Positions 1-8,558 of a DNA stretch of 22,777 bases are shown in pieces. The position numbers and the translations under genes are program-made. Position 1 is the first letter of the stretch, and every line of letters starts with the position of its first letter. The stretch covers positions 1-22,777 of IMG/VR virus record IMGVR_UViG_3300008107_000419, one strand, 5' to 3'. The stretch is from a virus. The notes below the pieces were generated by a model that saw only the letters and a program-made list of their open reading frames with translations, did no database searches and was not told the origin of the DNA.

Positions 1-68
1 TCACCCCAATTTAGACTAGAAGGTTTATTAGTACCTGAGGATCTTTTGATCCTGATAATACTTGCCAT
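1..68 (-). CDS. Fibre-like structural protein, N-terminal 22 codons only (runs off left edge)
   Basis: This is the start of a gene that continues beyond the left edge. The ATG at 66-68 directly follows the TAA of the 75-aa gene with no spacer, and a G-rich ribosome-binding site (GGGGGA on the minus strand, 78-83) sits about 9 nt upstream. The visible protein begins MASIIRIKRSSGTNKPSSLN and continues WG. From memory, this MASIIRIKRS start is typical of long fibre-like or structural proteins in marine T4-like cyanophages, usually followed by a 'GELAY' stretch. Its position after the baseplate cluster fits a fibre or baseplate-attached protein. Only 22 residues are visible, so the function is inferred from the N-terminus and context. 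Confidence 0.75.
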   Translation of the reverse strand, partial: MASIIRIKRSSGTNKPSSLNWG

Positions 69-296
69 TTAGAAATTTCCCCCGTTGATGTCTAAATTCT
101 GTGTTGCCCCTGGTGTAAGGGTTAGTGTAGCGTCCCATTTTCTAGTGGCACCATTATAAACAAGAACCATACCATCAAGTAAATTTGTAGCATTAACATC
201 ACTAAGTTCAGACAAAGAAAGACCTTGAGCACCAGCAAGTGAAGATATAACTTTTACCGCAGGTTGTTGTCCTACTCTGACCTTAATTTCTGCCAT
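69..296 (-). CDS. Small fibre-like structural protein, 75 aa
   Basis: This is a complete 75-residue gene. Residues 1-25 (beginning MAEIKVRVGQQPAVKVIS) match an N-terminal segment I recognise from cyanophage tail-fibre-like proteins. Residues 30-55 carry the motif LSDVNATNLLDGMVLVYN followed by GATRKWDA, a common head-proximal fibre motif of the form 'DV...L.DG..L.Y....WD'. The usual long shaft is absent and the protein stops after a short Gly/Thr/Asn-rich tail. It therefore resembles a fibre N-terminal adaptor without its body. A T4-type late promoter octamer lies 26 nt upstream, and the next gene starts immediately at its stop codon. It may be a small adaptor or the remnant of a longer fibre. 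The role is inferred. Confidence 0.8.
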   Translation of the reverse strand: MAEIKVRVGQQPAVKVISSLAGAQGLSLSELSDVNATNLLDGMVLVYNGATRKWDATLTLTPGATQNLDINGGNF

Positions 297-322
297 TTAT
301 AAACAGTTCAGGATCTAAAATA

Positions 323-330
323 TATTTATA
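323..330 (-). promoter_or_regulatory. T4-type late promoter octamer upstream of the 75-aa gene
   Basis: The minus strand reads TATAAATA here, an exact match to the T4 late-promoter -10 octamer recognised by the phage sigma factor gp55. It overlaps the stop codon of the 66-aa gene (326-328) and lies 26 nt before the ATG of the 75-aa gene. That placement would let late transcription restart for the small fibre-like genes. In such AT-rich DNA an 8-mer can arise by chance. The intergenic position just before a gene supports it. Confidence 0.6.
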
Positions 331-526
331 CTTCATTGAATCCAAAAGGTTCAATGGAAGATCCAAATGATGAGATAACCTCTTGTTGTTTAAAATAAAG
401 TTTCACATAAGATTTTGCAATATTTCTAAGGGTATCAAGACAATCGATAGAATCAATTTCTGATGCTGCCTTATAATATTCAAAACTCTTACTTAAATTT
501 TCTAGATTAATTTTGTCTGGATCCAT
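326..526 (-). CDS. Small hypothetical phage protein, 66 aa
   Basis: This 66-residue gene begins MDPDKINLENLSKSFEYYKA and is not recognised. It looks mostly helical and soluble, with a mix of acidic, basic and aromatic residues and no signal peptide or membrane segment. The ATG at 524-526 lies inside the end of the upstream 73-aa gene, giving a 20-nt overlap. A clear ribosome-binding site (AAAGGAA on the minus strand, 534-540) sits 7 nt before the ATG, which supports both the start and the reality of the gene. The context suggests a small baseplate-associated or assembly protein. No function can be assigned. Confidence 0.75.
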   Translation of the reverse strand: MDPDKINLENLSKSFEYYKAASEIDSIDCLDTLRNIAKSYVKLYFKQQEVISSFGSSIEPFGFNEV

Positions 527-728
527 TAATAAGTTCCTTTAATAAAGATTTAATCTCATCAATATCGTTTTTAATTTCATTTATTTCATTTTTTTCCTTT
601 TCTTTGATCTCTTTTAACCTCATATAATTGAGGTATGCTGCTTTGTCTTTATTCAAAATTGCACCTGTGTTTCGATCTCTAAAAAGGTTGTTGTGTCCCT
701 CAACGGGAATCAAATTTGAATCTTCCAT
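507..728 (-). CDS. Small coiled-coil phage protein, 73 aa
   Basis: This 73-residue gene starts 3 nt after the stop of the DUF4815 protein. The N-terminal half contains NLIPVEGHNNLFRDRNTGAI, a motif I recognise from small conserved hypothetical proteins of marine T4-like cyanophages that carry this short domain followed by a helix. The C-terminal half (about residues 38-68) is Lys/Glu/Ile/Leu-rich with heptad-like spacing (KEIKEKEKNEINEIKNDI), predicting a coiled coil. No strong ribosome-binding site is visible, so translation may be coupled to the preceding gene. The conserved linkage to baseplate genes suggests a structural or assembly role. The exact function is unknown. Confidence 0.85.
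   Translation of the reverse strand: MEDSNLIPVEGHNNLFRDRNTGAILNKDKAAYLNYMRLKEIKEKEKNEINEIKNDIDEIKSLLKELINGSRQN
534..540 (-). promoter_or_regulatory. Ribosome-binding site for the 66-aa gene
   Basis: AAAGGAA on the minus strand lies 7 nt upstream of the ATG at 524-526, inside the coding sequence of the 73-aa gene. It supports translation of the overlapping downstream gene from this start. Confidence 0.65.
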
Positions 729-731
729 ATT

Positions 732-3700
732 TTATGCTAAGGCAATACATCTAAAATCTTTAAGTTTTACTGGTGTTGACTCATTGGTTGAAGACATTAC
801 GATTTTAATTGAGAATCCATTAAACTGTTCTAGATTGTTTACACTAAACTGATATTCTGAGAAAGATTCTGGTCCATCTGGATTTACAAATGCATCAGGT
901 CTTCCACTGTTTGCGGACAGATCTAAAATTAAATCACCAAATCCATCACCATCAGTATCTGATAAATTATCATATCCAGGGAATGGAACATAACTTTGTG
1001 GAACGTCACTAGAATCTGCCTTGAATAATCTATAAAATGCTCTAATGTCTGCTTCTGGTTGTCTGTTTGCTGCAATTAAAACTTTTAAACTGGTAGCTGG
1101 TTGTGCCAAAGAAATAATCTGAGTTACAAATACTGATCCGTGTGGATCTCCATTGATTTCATTTGATCTAGAATCTATAACATAATCAGAAATTGGTTTA
1201 TTGACTCTATTTCTACCAAGTATAAAGGTTGAATTTTGCAAATCCATAACTGGAGACAGGTTTTCATCCTCAGTGACAAAATCAACTCTTAATGTTAGAG
1301 ATTTATTTGATGGAAGTGTTGTCAATCTGGCATTTTCATTTACCTTAGAGGCAACTAATCTTGGAGTTGGGAAATGTGTAACTCTATTTAACTGAATTGG
1401 TTCATATCCAAGATCTAAGAATGATACTTCCGTTCCACCTGCACTAGTTCCAGAAATAGTTCTTATCTGTGAAGAAACTGCTGTACCTTTTCCAGGAGTA
1501 ATTATATTGAATATTGGTTCAATAGAACTAAATTGATGGTTTTGGGAAATTTTAACACTGTTTCCACCAAATCCCTTTTGAGATTCGAAATTAAGCATTG
1601 AAGTTCCTGTACTTCTGACAGTTGGTGTTGTCCTATCAAATTCTAAGAAGTAATTATCCAGGTTGGAGTTTTCCAAATTATAATAAGTTGCAGGAATATT
1701 ATGTGTTTTATTAATTCTCATTAGAGAAACACCATTAACTTCATATGGAGTTACAAATCCAATCGTATGTGCTGATTTAGCACTACCATTCAATCCTCTT
1801 CCATCGATGATGAGTGTTCCACTATCACCAGAAGTTTGTGTTATTCCACTGTAAGATATAACTTCATTGTTTATCAATGCGTATCCACGACTGGTTGTTA
1901 TTCCCTCAAATCTTGCAAAAACATTTGTGTTTGCAACGGAGACAACAGTGTCATTTAGACCCACAGGTACAGTGAGTTGAATATTTTCTCTATCTGGTTG
2001 TACATCTTTAATTTCGATTATGTTATTTCCACCATGATGTGCGTGATTATACTGTTTAATTTTGAAAACATTTCCAGAGAACTTATCATCAATAAGTGTT
2101 GAGTCTCCACTTACTGTTGCTCCACTAGTTGTTCTAGAAGATTCATTTGCTGGATTTGTATAATAAACAACCGAAGATGTATTTGTAAAGTTTTCACCTT
2201 GAACACCTGTCAAGTAAATTGTGTTAGCAGCACCACGAGATGAAACAGAAACTCTTGCTCCTGAACCACTACCAATACTACTTGTAGTAATTCCAAGAAT
2301 TTCTCCATTTACATAACCACTTCCAGTTGTTGCAGTTGGAGTAACTGAAATTACTTTACCATTACTTACGGTAACATTTGCCGTTGCACCAGTTCCTTTT
2401 CCACTAATAGAGTATAGTGGAACATTGTTTGTAGTTCCAGACGCTGGATAACCAGATCCACCAGTAATAACAGTTACAACTCCAATAGGTCCACCAAGAT
2501 TTTCAACAATCCCAGTTACACTTGGGCTAGATCCCTGACCAATTTTAGTTCCAGGAACAACAGCAGCATTTAGTGTTCCTGTAATAGGAACCATTAGTTT
2601 TCTTGGTAATCCTTCAATTGGGTTATTTTGTAACTTAGATACGTTTGTACCAAAAGTATTAATATCAGTATTGTAGAATGTTAAAGTACCAGAAGGAACA
2701 AACTTTGCTTTGTAAAGTTTAAAGGTAAGATCTTGATATTGACTTGCTGTCCAAATCGTTCCATTTTGTGACTTGAACAATGATCCACCAATGTATTGCT
2801 TGGTAACAACAACATTTTGAACATCTGGAAGATTTTTAGTTTTAACGGTCTTTTCTCCCATAGTAGCAGTCCACATTTCATAACCATCAGATGCTGGTGA
2901 TAAAATAACGATTGCGTATTCTCTACCAGCTTCTAAGTAAACTGGGGATGGGAAACGAACTCTTGTTGGAACTGGTTCTGGTATACGTGGTCTTTCATAT
3001 CTACCCCAATTTGGATCCTTTAATACATCTTGCATCTTAGGACCAATTATTCCATTATATTCATTTTCTAAGAAATATCTGATGTCTGCATCAGAGAAAC
3101 CAAGTGATCTTGCATATGGGTAATCATTTTCATATCCAAATTGACCAGGAGTAAATCCACTGGCAGCATCATCAAATCCTGCCATACTCTTTCTCTTATA
3201 TCTACCCCAATTTGGATCTTTCAGAACTTCCTGCATTCTTGGACCGATTACACCTTTATAGACATTTTCTAAGAAATATCTAATGTCCGCATCAGAGAAA
3301 CCAAGTGATTTTGCATAAGGATAGTCATTTTCATAACCAAACTGTCCAGGAGTAAATCCGCTAGCAGCGTCATCGAATCCTGCCATACTCTTAACTTCAA
3401 AAGAATCCTCAGCAATGTTTATATCACTTGGATTTAAAGCAACTTGAGTATAATCTTGAACAAGGAATTGAGTTGGAGTACCAAGTTCAACAGTTCTCAG
3501 TTCAACATAAATTTTTGCAGATGGATCTTTGGTTGCAAAATAAAGATCGAATGAGGTTAAGAATGCACCTTTACCATCAACTGTGAATGATTGGGCTAAT
3601 GGATCTCTGTGTGGTGCCTTAACTTCAACTTTAACATCTGTTGGTAAAGCTGCTGGTTTGGGTGGATTTCTTACAGAAACTCTACTAGTTTCTTGTGTTA

Positions 3701-6700
3701 AAATTGTTCCAGATCCACTATAAGTTCCAATAGCTTCACTCGCAAATACCGTTGATCCTGGTAATGGTGTAACACCAGGAGGAACCGCTGTAATTTTTAC
3801 AGTTTTTGTTCCACTAGTGACTCTTACTGGTGGTGGTGGATTTGTATTTGGATCTCTGAAGAAGAAGTTTCCAATAACATCTCCCCAGTTGTCTGAAATT
3901 AATTCAGCTCTAATTATTCTTGCAGTTGCTCCACTAGTTTCACCGACAACTGTTGCACCTTCGGCAACATAACCATAATACTTTTCTGGTTCAGTTGCCA
4001 AAACTCTAACACCAAAATTAATTAACTTTGATGTTGCAGAATAAGCATCTCCAGGTCCAGGTCTAGTTCTATCATATGGGTCAACAGTGTATTCTTCAAC
4101 AAGAACAGATGGGGATCCTAATCCCGCACCAATATCAGGTCTACTGGTATCACCAAATTTATGCTTTGGTTTTTGTATTTTAATATATCCTATTTGCTTT
4201 CCAGCCAAATAAATTCTGGCATTTTCATAAATTTGGAATGTGCCTGACTGCATTTCAATTTCACAAAGTTTTGGAATAATATCAACTTCTTGACTATCCA
4301 AATAATGATAATGCTTTGTAAATGGTTTAAGTCCATTTGCTGCAAAATATACGTTTCTAGAACGCATAAATGGATCAACAGTACCACTAATTTTTACATC
4401 TTCAACATAATTAAATTCTCTTGAAGGACCGGTTAATTTTGGTGTATATTGTGTAGTAGTGGTTGTAGTTGTAGTAGTTACATTTCTTACTCCCTTTTCA
4501 CTTCTATTGCCACCCTTCTTATAGGTTTCTTTTTCAGTTTTATTATCAACATCAACTCTGGTGCTTGCTTCTTGTACCCACTCAGCACCAGTTGATTCGG
4601 TTCTTTGATCATCAATATAGATTGTTCTGACCCAATTGTCAGATGCTGGATCTAATACAACACCACCGACAAAAACAATAACATTAAATGGGTTAACGTT
4701 TTCAACGGTTGTAGCATGTGGTTGTTCAATCCAACCTACCTCTTCATATTTGAGAGTTAGTAAATCTCCAGTCTTTTGGATATTTGGATCTAATAATTTA
4801 AGATTTTGAGTAAGATCTGCTGTTGTTTTATCAATTGCAGGATCTAATGCCAATTCTGCTTGAAGTGACCAAAAATCAATAGGAGCAATACCTAGTGCCT
4901 CAGATGCACTAACATCAATTGTGCTATATCTCTTATCAAAGAGTGACTTGTCTCTAAAACTGGAAACAATAAAACCTGATTTGAATCTATTGTTACCGTT
5001 AGCATCAAGTACTTCTAGAGTCTGTGCTTTCAGTTCAAGCATACTTAAACTGGTGACTTCTTCTAGATTTTCAATTCTCTCTTCTAATTTTGCAATGTCC
5101 CTCATTGTAAATCTTCTATTATCTCTTAATAGAATTTTGGGATCTTTGCGTGGATTGAATAGATATGGTGGATAACTAATTTGAGCCAATTCCATAGCAT
5201 CATCTGCTAGAATTGGAGCACGTGGTGTATCACTAGATTCTCCTTTGACAATTTCAATTTCACCAAAACGATTTACTGTTACTAAGTCAACTCTTGGTAA
5301 ATAATAACTATATCCAATGAAAGAAGTTTCATCTGGTGATATTACATATCTGTAAGTGCTTTCATATGATCTAGAACTAAATGCAAATGGAGATGCTGTT
5401 GCACTAGATGGATCAAATTCGACTACTCTTGGTCTAAAATCAATCATATCCGAAACACGTGTTCCATCAGGAACAGATGGAATATCACTAGAATATCTGT
5501 CCTCAGTATATGAATTTACCGTAAATACATCTCCATTATTTCCAGATGCAACTTTATAGTAATCAAAAATAACTAATAGTTGACGGGATGGAAGCGCACT
5601 TCCTACTCTCCTTCTTATTTTCGAATAGTCACAATATTGATCTTTATGTCCTTTATCTAAAACATAATTTGAAGTCTTATCAATATAACTACCTTCTGTT
5701 ATTGATTGAATTGCTATATTTAATGAAGACTCATTAAATTTAACTAGTTCTCCAACTTTACAATTATTCTGATTTAAATATACAAATTCAATAGTTGTAG
5801 AAGATTTAGTTACAACCTGAGCAACTGCTCTACTATCTTCACCTACTATTTTTTCACCAATAATAACATTGGTATCTAGATTTAATCCACTCGCAAAAAC
5901 TAGCTTATCTAGAACAGGTGCTGAAGTATTTGTAGACTCATAAACAGCTCTGATATTTACAACATCAGGAACGTTTAGACATATTTCTGCGTCCTCAACT
6001 CTTAATCCATAATATTTACTTGTAGAAAGACCACTTGAAGTTGGTCCAGATTGAGTGGAAATACCACTTGTTCTTGTAATAGATACTTGCCTACTTCTTA
6101 TAAAATCTTTCGACTTATTTGTAATTGCTCTCTTTTTAAGAGTAACATTAACAGTTACATTATTACTTTGATTTGCTGTTAATTTTGTAAATGTAATTGA
6201 CGAACCATCAATGCTACGTGTAAACTTACTAGCCGTCAATTGATCAGTTGTTCCATCTGAATAGTGTACGGAATATCTTTCAGCATCGAAAGATTCAAAA
6301 AATACACTGCTGATTCCTGCACTGACATCCAGAACATCGGAAGTGGTTAGTGTTAATTGTCCATTGGCATCGGTTGATTTTCCAGTAACTTGTCTAGAAA
6401 TAGTAAGTTCCGATGAGGATAGATTAACAGATGCTATATTAGGTCTTGGTAGATTTGTGTAAAGTCCTGAAGAAATCAAATTAACAATCTTTGGTTCCAT
6501 CAAAGAAAATACGGATTCAGTATCTGATGCCGCAATTCCATTATCACAAACACCAGCAACTGCAGCACCAGTTGCGGCAAGAGTAATTTCAGTCCCTGTT
6601 GCGTTTATCGATGCTATTCTATTAAATGTTGGATCGGTATTTGTTCCTTCTTGATACTTTATAATAGATTCCGTTTTAATTCCAGTTGTTCCTGAGAAAA

Positions 6701-8555
6701 ATCTACCAGGAGCACGAGATACGCCAGTACTACTGGTAATTCTCAATTTGTCAGTGATTGCAAAATTTGGAGGTGTTCTCTCATAAAGAACAGTATCTGC
6801 TAAGAAGTCAACCGATAATCCGCTTATAGTTGATGCATCTTGATATACAGATTTAATGTCTTCTGTTCCATAAACATTAATTGCACTGACACCAACTTTT
6901 AATTCTGGATTTTCATTAATGATAATTTGCTCACCAACTAAGAATGTTCCAGAAGTTTGTGATAAACTAAATGCAGCATCATTTGGTTTTGCTGCCAAAT
7001 AACCAGTTGCTCCACTAGAAAGACCTCTAACGAATGACGTTAGTGGAACCTCAGTGGTAGTATATGGTCTTCCAAGATAAAGAGTTGTATATGTTTGAAC
7101 ATCGAATAGATACAAGTCCCATTCGGTGCTATTAGCGGTATATGGAGCATCTGCAACTCCATACCAATATACTCTTGCTTCACCAATTTTAGTTCCTAGT
7201 CCAGAAGCATTTGCAACTGTACCTCCTGTGCCAGCGCCATCTCTTCTTCTGTTGTAGAGTTCTATAATGTTAGCCTGAGTTGTCTGTGCTCCACTTAATG
7301 ATGCTCCAATATTAATATATGGAACACCATAAACATTATTTACTTTTAACAAACTTCCCATAGCAAATGGTACTAATGCATTATCAACTGTTTTGACAGA
7401 TCTTGGTTTTTCGACATCAACAACTGTTGTTCCAACAAGATCAATATCAAATCCTTTAACATATGCTGTTCCAGATGAAACAGTAACAGACATTAAGTTA
7501 TCATTTGGAAGATTACCTTGTTCTGTTCTCTGACCCTCTCTATAAAGACCACCATTACCAGTTTCGTTGTTTAGAGAATTTGCAACGGATATTGTAAATG
7601 GTTTTAATGCATAGTTTCCTGATTCTTCAAATGTCCTTTTTGCAAAATATTCTTTGATTATGCTATATTCTGATTTATTTTGTAATTTTTTAATTTTACC
7701 TTGATCAACTTTGACGAGTTCAATAAAGTTTACGTCATCAAAATCTGTTAATTGTTTTTTAGCAAGTTTAACACTGATTTTTAATCTATCTGCACCAGGA
7801 GCTGCAAAGTTTGTAAATCCTCTGGCATTATCATTTAAATCTGGATCATCATTCGAAGTAACAATTTCTTCTAAAACATCAAAACCTACACGATATGATG
7901 GTTCATTATTATATGGGTCTAAAACAATTTGAGTATTTGGAACATCGACAAAAACTCCTCTAATAAAATAGACACCCTTTGATACACCAACTGCATATCC
8001 AGTTTTAGTAGCATCAATTGAAACTAGGGTAAGTACACTATCACCGATATTTAAAGAAGTATTACCATAGGTAATATTTTCTTCAAGGGTTAAAATTTCA
8101 CCATCTGAAAATTGTGATGTTTGTCCGTCATTTCCACCATCCACATATTTTACAAAAAGTGTAATATCTTCTACTCCTTCTTCTGGTGGTAGTAAATATC
8201 CTTTTAACGTTCCAACTACCCCAGATTTTACGCCTTTTACTTTTGTTCCTCTTCCATTATTATAATTTGTGATAGCATCTAAGTATACAGTAACATCAAT
8301 ACCTAGATGATCTTTATTTACTTTAACAGTAGTAAATGCATTATCACAAGTAACTCCACCAGGAATTACCATAGACCCTTCTTTGAATATATGACTTCCA
8401 AAGGATTCTATTTGATTTTGTAAAATTGACTGGAGGCCTGTTAATTCTCTCGCCTGAACTGGTCTACCAGGTTTGAACAGAACTCTATAATAATTGTCAT
8501 CCTTATTGAAATCATCATAATAAGGATTTATGTTTAGGTTAGTCTTTTGTGGCAT
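732..8555 (-). CDS. DUF4815-type giant baseplate/tail structural protein, 2607 aa
   Basis: The N-terminus (residues about 8-65) contains NPYYDDFNKDDNYYRVLFKP and ARELTGLQSILQNQIE, the hallmark of the DUF4815 family found in tailed-phage structural proteins. Later landmarks that I recognise from this family are: MRDIAKLEERIENLEEVTSL at 1151-1170, probably a short coiled coil; PFMRSRNVYFAANGLKP near 1395; and DPLAQSFTVDGKGAFLTSFD from 1651. A nine-residue Thr run occupies 1360-1368. A tandem 67-aa duplication (1723-1856) interrupts the beta domain that resumes at PTRVRFPSPVYLEAGREYA. GSGY-type repeats lie near residues 2020-2110. The C-terminus carries DTDGDGFGD (2533-2541) and ends FRCIALA. 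The gene starts 3 nt after the gp8 stop. The protein probably forms part of the outer baseplate or a fibre-attachment structure. Equivalence to T4 gp9 or gp10 is possible by position, but no sequence similarity was seen. Confidence 0.92.
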   Translation of the reverse strand: MPQKTNLNINPYYDDFNKDDNYYRVLFKPGRPVQARELTGLQSILQNQIESFGSHIFKEGSMVIPGGVTCDNAFTTVKVNKDHLGIDVTVYLDAITNYNNGRGTKVKGVKSGVVGTLKGYLLPPEEGVEDITLFVKYVDGGNDGQTSQFSDGEILTLEENITYGNTSLNIGDSVLTLVSIDATKTGYAVGVSKGVYFIRGVFVDVPNTQIVLDPYNNEPSYRVGFDVLEEIVTSNDDPDLNDNARGFTNFAAPGADRLKISVKLAKKQLTDFDDVNFIELVKVDQGKIKKLQNKSEYSIIKEYFAKRTFEESGNYALKPFTISVANSLNNETGNGGLYREGQRTEQGNLPNDNLMSVTVSSGTAYVKGFDIDLVGTTVVDVEKPRSVKTVDNALVPFAMGSLLKVNNVYGVPYINIGASLSGAQTTQANIIELYNRRRDGAGTGGTVANASGLGTKIGEARVYWYGVADAPYTANSTEWDLYLFDVQTYTTLYLGRPYTTTEVPLTSFVRGLSSGATGYLAAKPNDAAFSLSQTSGTFLVGEQIIINENPELKVGVSAINVYGTEDIKSVYQDASTISGLSVDFLADTVLYERTPPNFAITDKLRITSSTGVSRAPGRFFSGTTGIKTESIIKYQEGTNTDPTFNRIASINATGTEITLAATGAAVAGVCDNGIAASDTESVFSLMEPKIVNLISSGLYTNLPRPNIASVNLSSSELTISRQVTGKSTDANGQLTLTTSDVLDVSAGISSVFFESFDAERYSVHYSDGTTDQLTASKFTRSIDGSSITFTKLTANQSNNVTVNVTLKKRAITNKSKDFIRSRQVSITRTSGISTQSGPTSSGLSTSKYYGLRVEDAEICLNVPDVVNIRAVYESTNTSAPVLDKLVFASGLNLDTNVIIGEKIVGEDSRAVAQVVTKSSTTIEFVYLNQNNCKVGELVKFNESSLNIAIQSITEGSYIDKTSNYVLDKGHKDQYCDYSKIRRRVGSALPSRQLLVIFDYYKVASGNNGDVFTVNSYTEDRYSSDIPSVPDGTRVSDMIDFRPRVVEFDPSSATASPFAFSSRSYESTYRYVISPDETSFIGYSYYLPRVDLVTVNRFGEIEIVKGESSDTPRAPILADDAMELAQISYPPYLFNPRKDPKILLRDNRRFTMRDIAKLEERIENLEEVTSLSMLELKAQTLEVLDANGNNRFKSGFIVSSFRDKSLFDKRYSTIDVSASEALGIAPIDFWSLQAELALDPAIDKTTADLTQNLKLLDPNIQKTGDLLTLKYEEVGWIEQPHATTVENVNPFNVIVFVGGVVLDPASDNWVRTIYIDDQRTESTGAEWVQEASTRVDVDNKTEKETYKKGGNRSEKGVRNVTTTTTTTTTQYTPKLTGPSREFNYVEDVKISGTVDPFMRSRNVYFAANGLKPFTKHYHYLDSQEVDIIPKLCEIEMQSGTFQIYENARIYLAGKQIGYIKIQKPKHKFGDTSRPDIGAGLGSPSVLVEEYTVDPYDRTRPGPGDAYSATSKLINFGVRVLATEPEKYYGYVAEGATVVGETSGATARIIRAELISDNWGDVIGNFFFRDPNTNPPPPVRVTSGTKTVKITAVPPGVTPLPGSTVFASEAIGTYSGSGTILTQETSRVSVRNPPKPAALPTDVKVEVKAPHRDPLAQSFTVDGKGAFLTSFDLYFATKDPSAKIYVELRTVELGTPTQFLVQDYTQVALNPSDINIAEDSFEVKSMAGFDDAASGFTPGQFGYENDYPYAKSLGFSDADIRYFLENVYKGVIGPRMQEVLKDPNWGRYKRKSMAGFDDAASGFTPGQFGYENDYPYARSLGFSDADIRYFLENEYNGIIGPKMQDVLKDPNWGRYERPRIPEPVPTRVRFPSPVYLEAGREYAIVILSPASDGYEMWTATMGEKTVKTKNLPDVQNVVVTKQYIGGSLFKSQNGTIWTASQYQDLTFKLYKAKFVPSGTLTFYNTDINTFGTNVSKLQNNPIEGLPRKLMVPITGTLNAAVVPGTKIGQGSSPSVTGIVENLGGPIGVVTVITGGSGYPASGTTNNVPLYSISGKGTGATANVTVSNGKVISVTPTATTGSGYVNGEILGITTSSIGSGSGARVSVSSRGAANTIYLTGVQGENFTNTSSVVYYTNPANESSRTTSGATVSGDSTLIDDKFSGNVFKIKQYNHAHHGGNNIIEIKDVQPDRENIQLTVPVGLNDTVVSVANTNVFARFEGITTSRGYALINNEVISYSGITQTSGDSGTLIIDGRGLNGSAKSAHTIGFVTPYEVNGVSLMRINKTHNIPATYYNLENSNLDNYFLEFDRTTPTVRSTGTSMLNFESQKGFGGNSVKISQNHQFSSIEPIFNIITPGKGTAVSSQIRTISGTSAGGTEVSFLDLGYEPIQLNRVTHFPTPRLVASKVNENARLTTLPSNKSLTLRVDFVTEDENLSPVMDLQNSTFILGRNRVNKPISDYVIDSRSNEINGDPHGSVFVTQIISLAQPATSLKVLIAANRQPEADIRAFYRLFKADSSDVPQSYVPFPGYDNLSDTDGDGFGDLILDLSANSGRPDAFVNPDGPESFSEYQFSVNNLEQFNGFSIKIVMSSTNESTPVKLKDFRCIALA
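933..959 (-). other. DxDxDG calcium-binding-type loop in the DUF4815 protein
   Basis: Residues 2533-2541 read DTDGDGFGD, matching the DxDxDGxxD pattern of EF-hand-like and thrombospondin type 3 calcium-binding loops. It sits in a loop of the C-terminal beta domain. Calcium binding is inferred from the motif alone. Confidence 0.5.
2240..2490 (-). repeat. GSGY-type beta repeats in the DUF4815 protein
   Basis: This segment encodes repeated units of the form 'GGSGY...V...G.GTGA.A.V.VSNGKV..V', including VITGGSGYPASG, GKGTGATANVTVSNGKVISV, GSGYVNGE and IGSGSGARVSV. The same pattern occurs many times in gp7 and once in the gp8 insertion. Boundaries are approximate. Confidence 0.65.
2988..3188 (-). 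repeat. Tandem 67-aa module, copy 2
   Basis: Residues 1790-1856 of the DUF4815 protein are the second copy of a tandem repeat, starting SMAGFDDAASGFTPGQFGYE and ending DPNWGRYERP. It matches copy 1 at 59 of 67 residues. The differences are mostly conservative (K/R, V/I, R/K, E/D), with numerous silent DNA changes. It contains a predicted short helix around LGFSDADIRYFLEN. Confidence 0.95.
3189..3389 (-). repeat. Tandem 67-aa module, copy 1
   Basis: Residues 1723-1789 of the DUF4815 protein are the first copy of the tandem repeat and abut copy 2 with no spacer (period 201 bp). This copy ends DPNWGRYKRK. The upstream context, LNPSDINIAEDSFEVK, reads as a broken beta domain that continues after copy 2. 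The pair therefore looks inserted into a loop. Confidence 0.95.
4452..4478 (-). repeat. Poly-threonine tract (nine Thr codons)
   Basis: Nine consecutive Thr codons (mixed ACT, ACA and ACC) encode residues 1360-1368. They follow a charged Lys/Glu/Arg/Gly-rich linker and precede QYTPKLTGPSREFNYVEDV. The tract probably acts as a flexible or extended linker between domains. Confidence 0.85.
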
Positions 8556-8558
8556 TTT

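Noticed and set aside
628-852. Plus-strand open frame across the 73-aa gene/DUF4815 junction
   Set aside because: It is antisense to two well-supported genes, and the composition is not phage-like.
2988-3389. Intein or homing element in the DUF4815 protein
   Set aside because: The insertion is a clean 2 x 67-aa repeat without splicing-junction residues or an endonuclease motif.
732-8555. Diversity-generating retroelement target region
   Set aside because: No reverse transcriptase, template repeat or C-type-lectin variable region was seen. The tandem 67-aa copies differ by ordinary silent and conservative changes, not adenine-specific ones.
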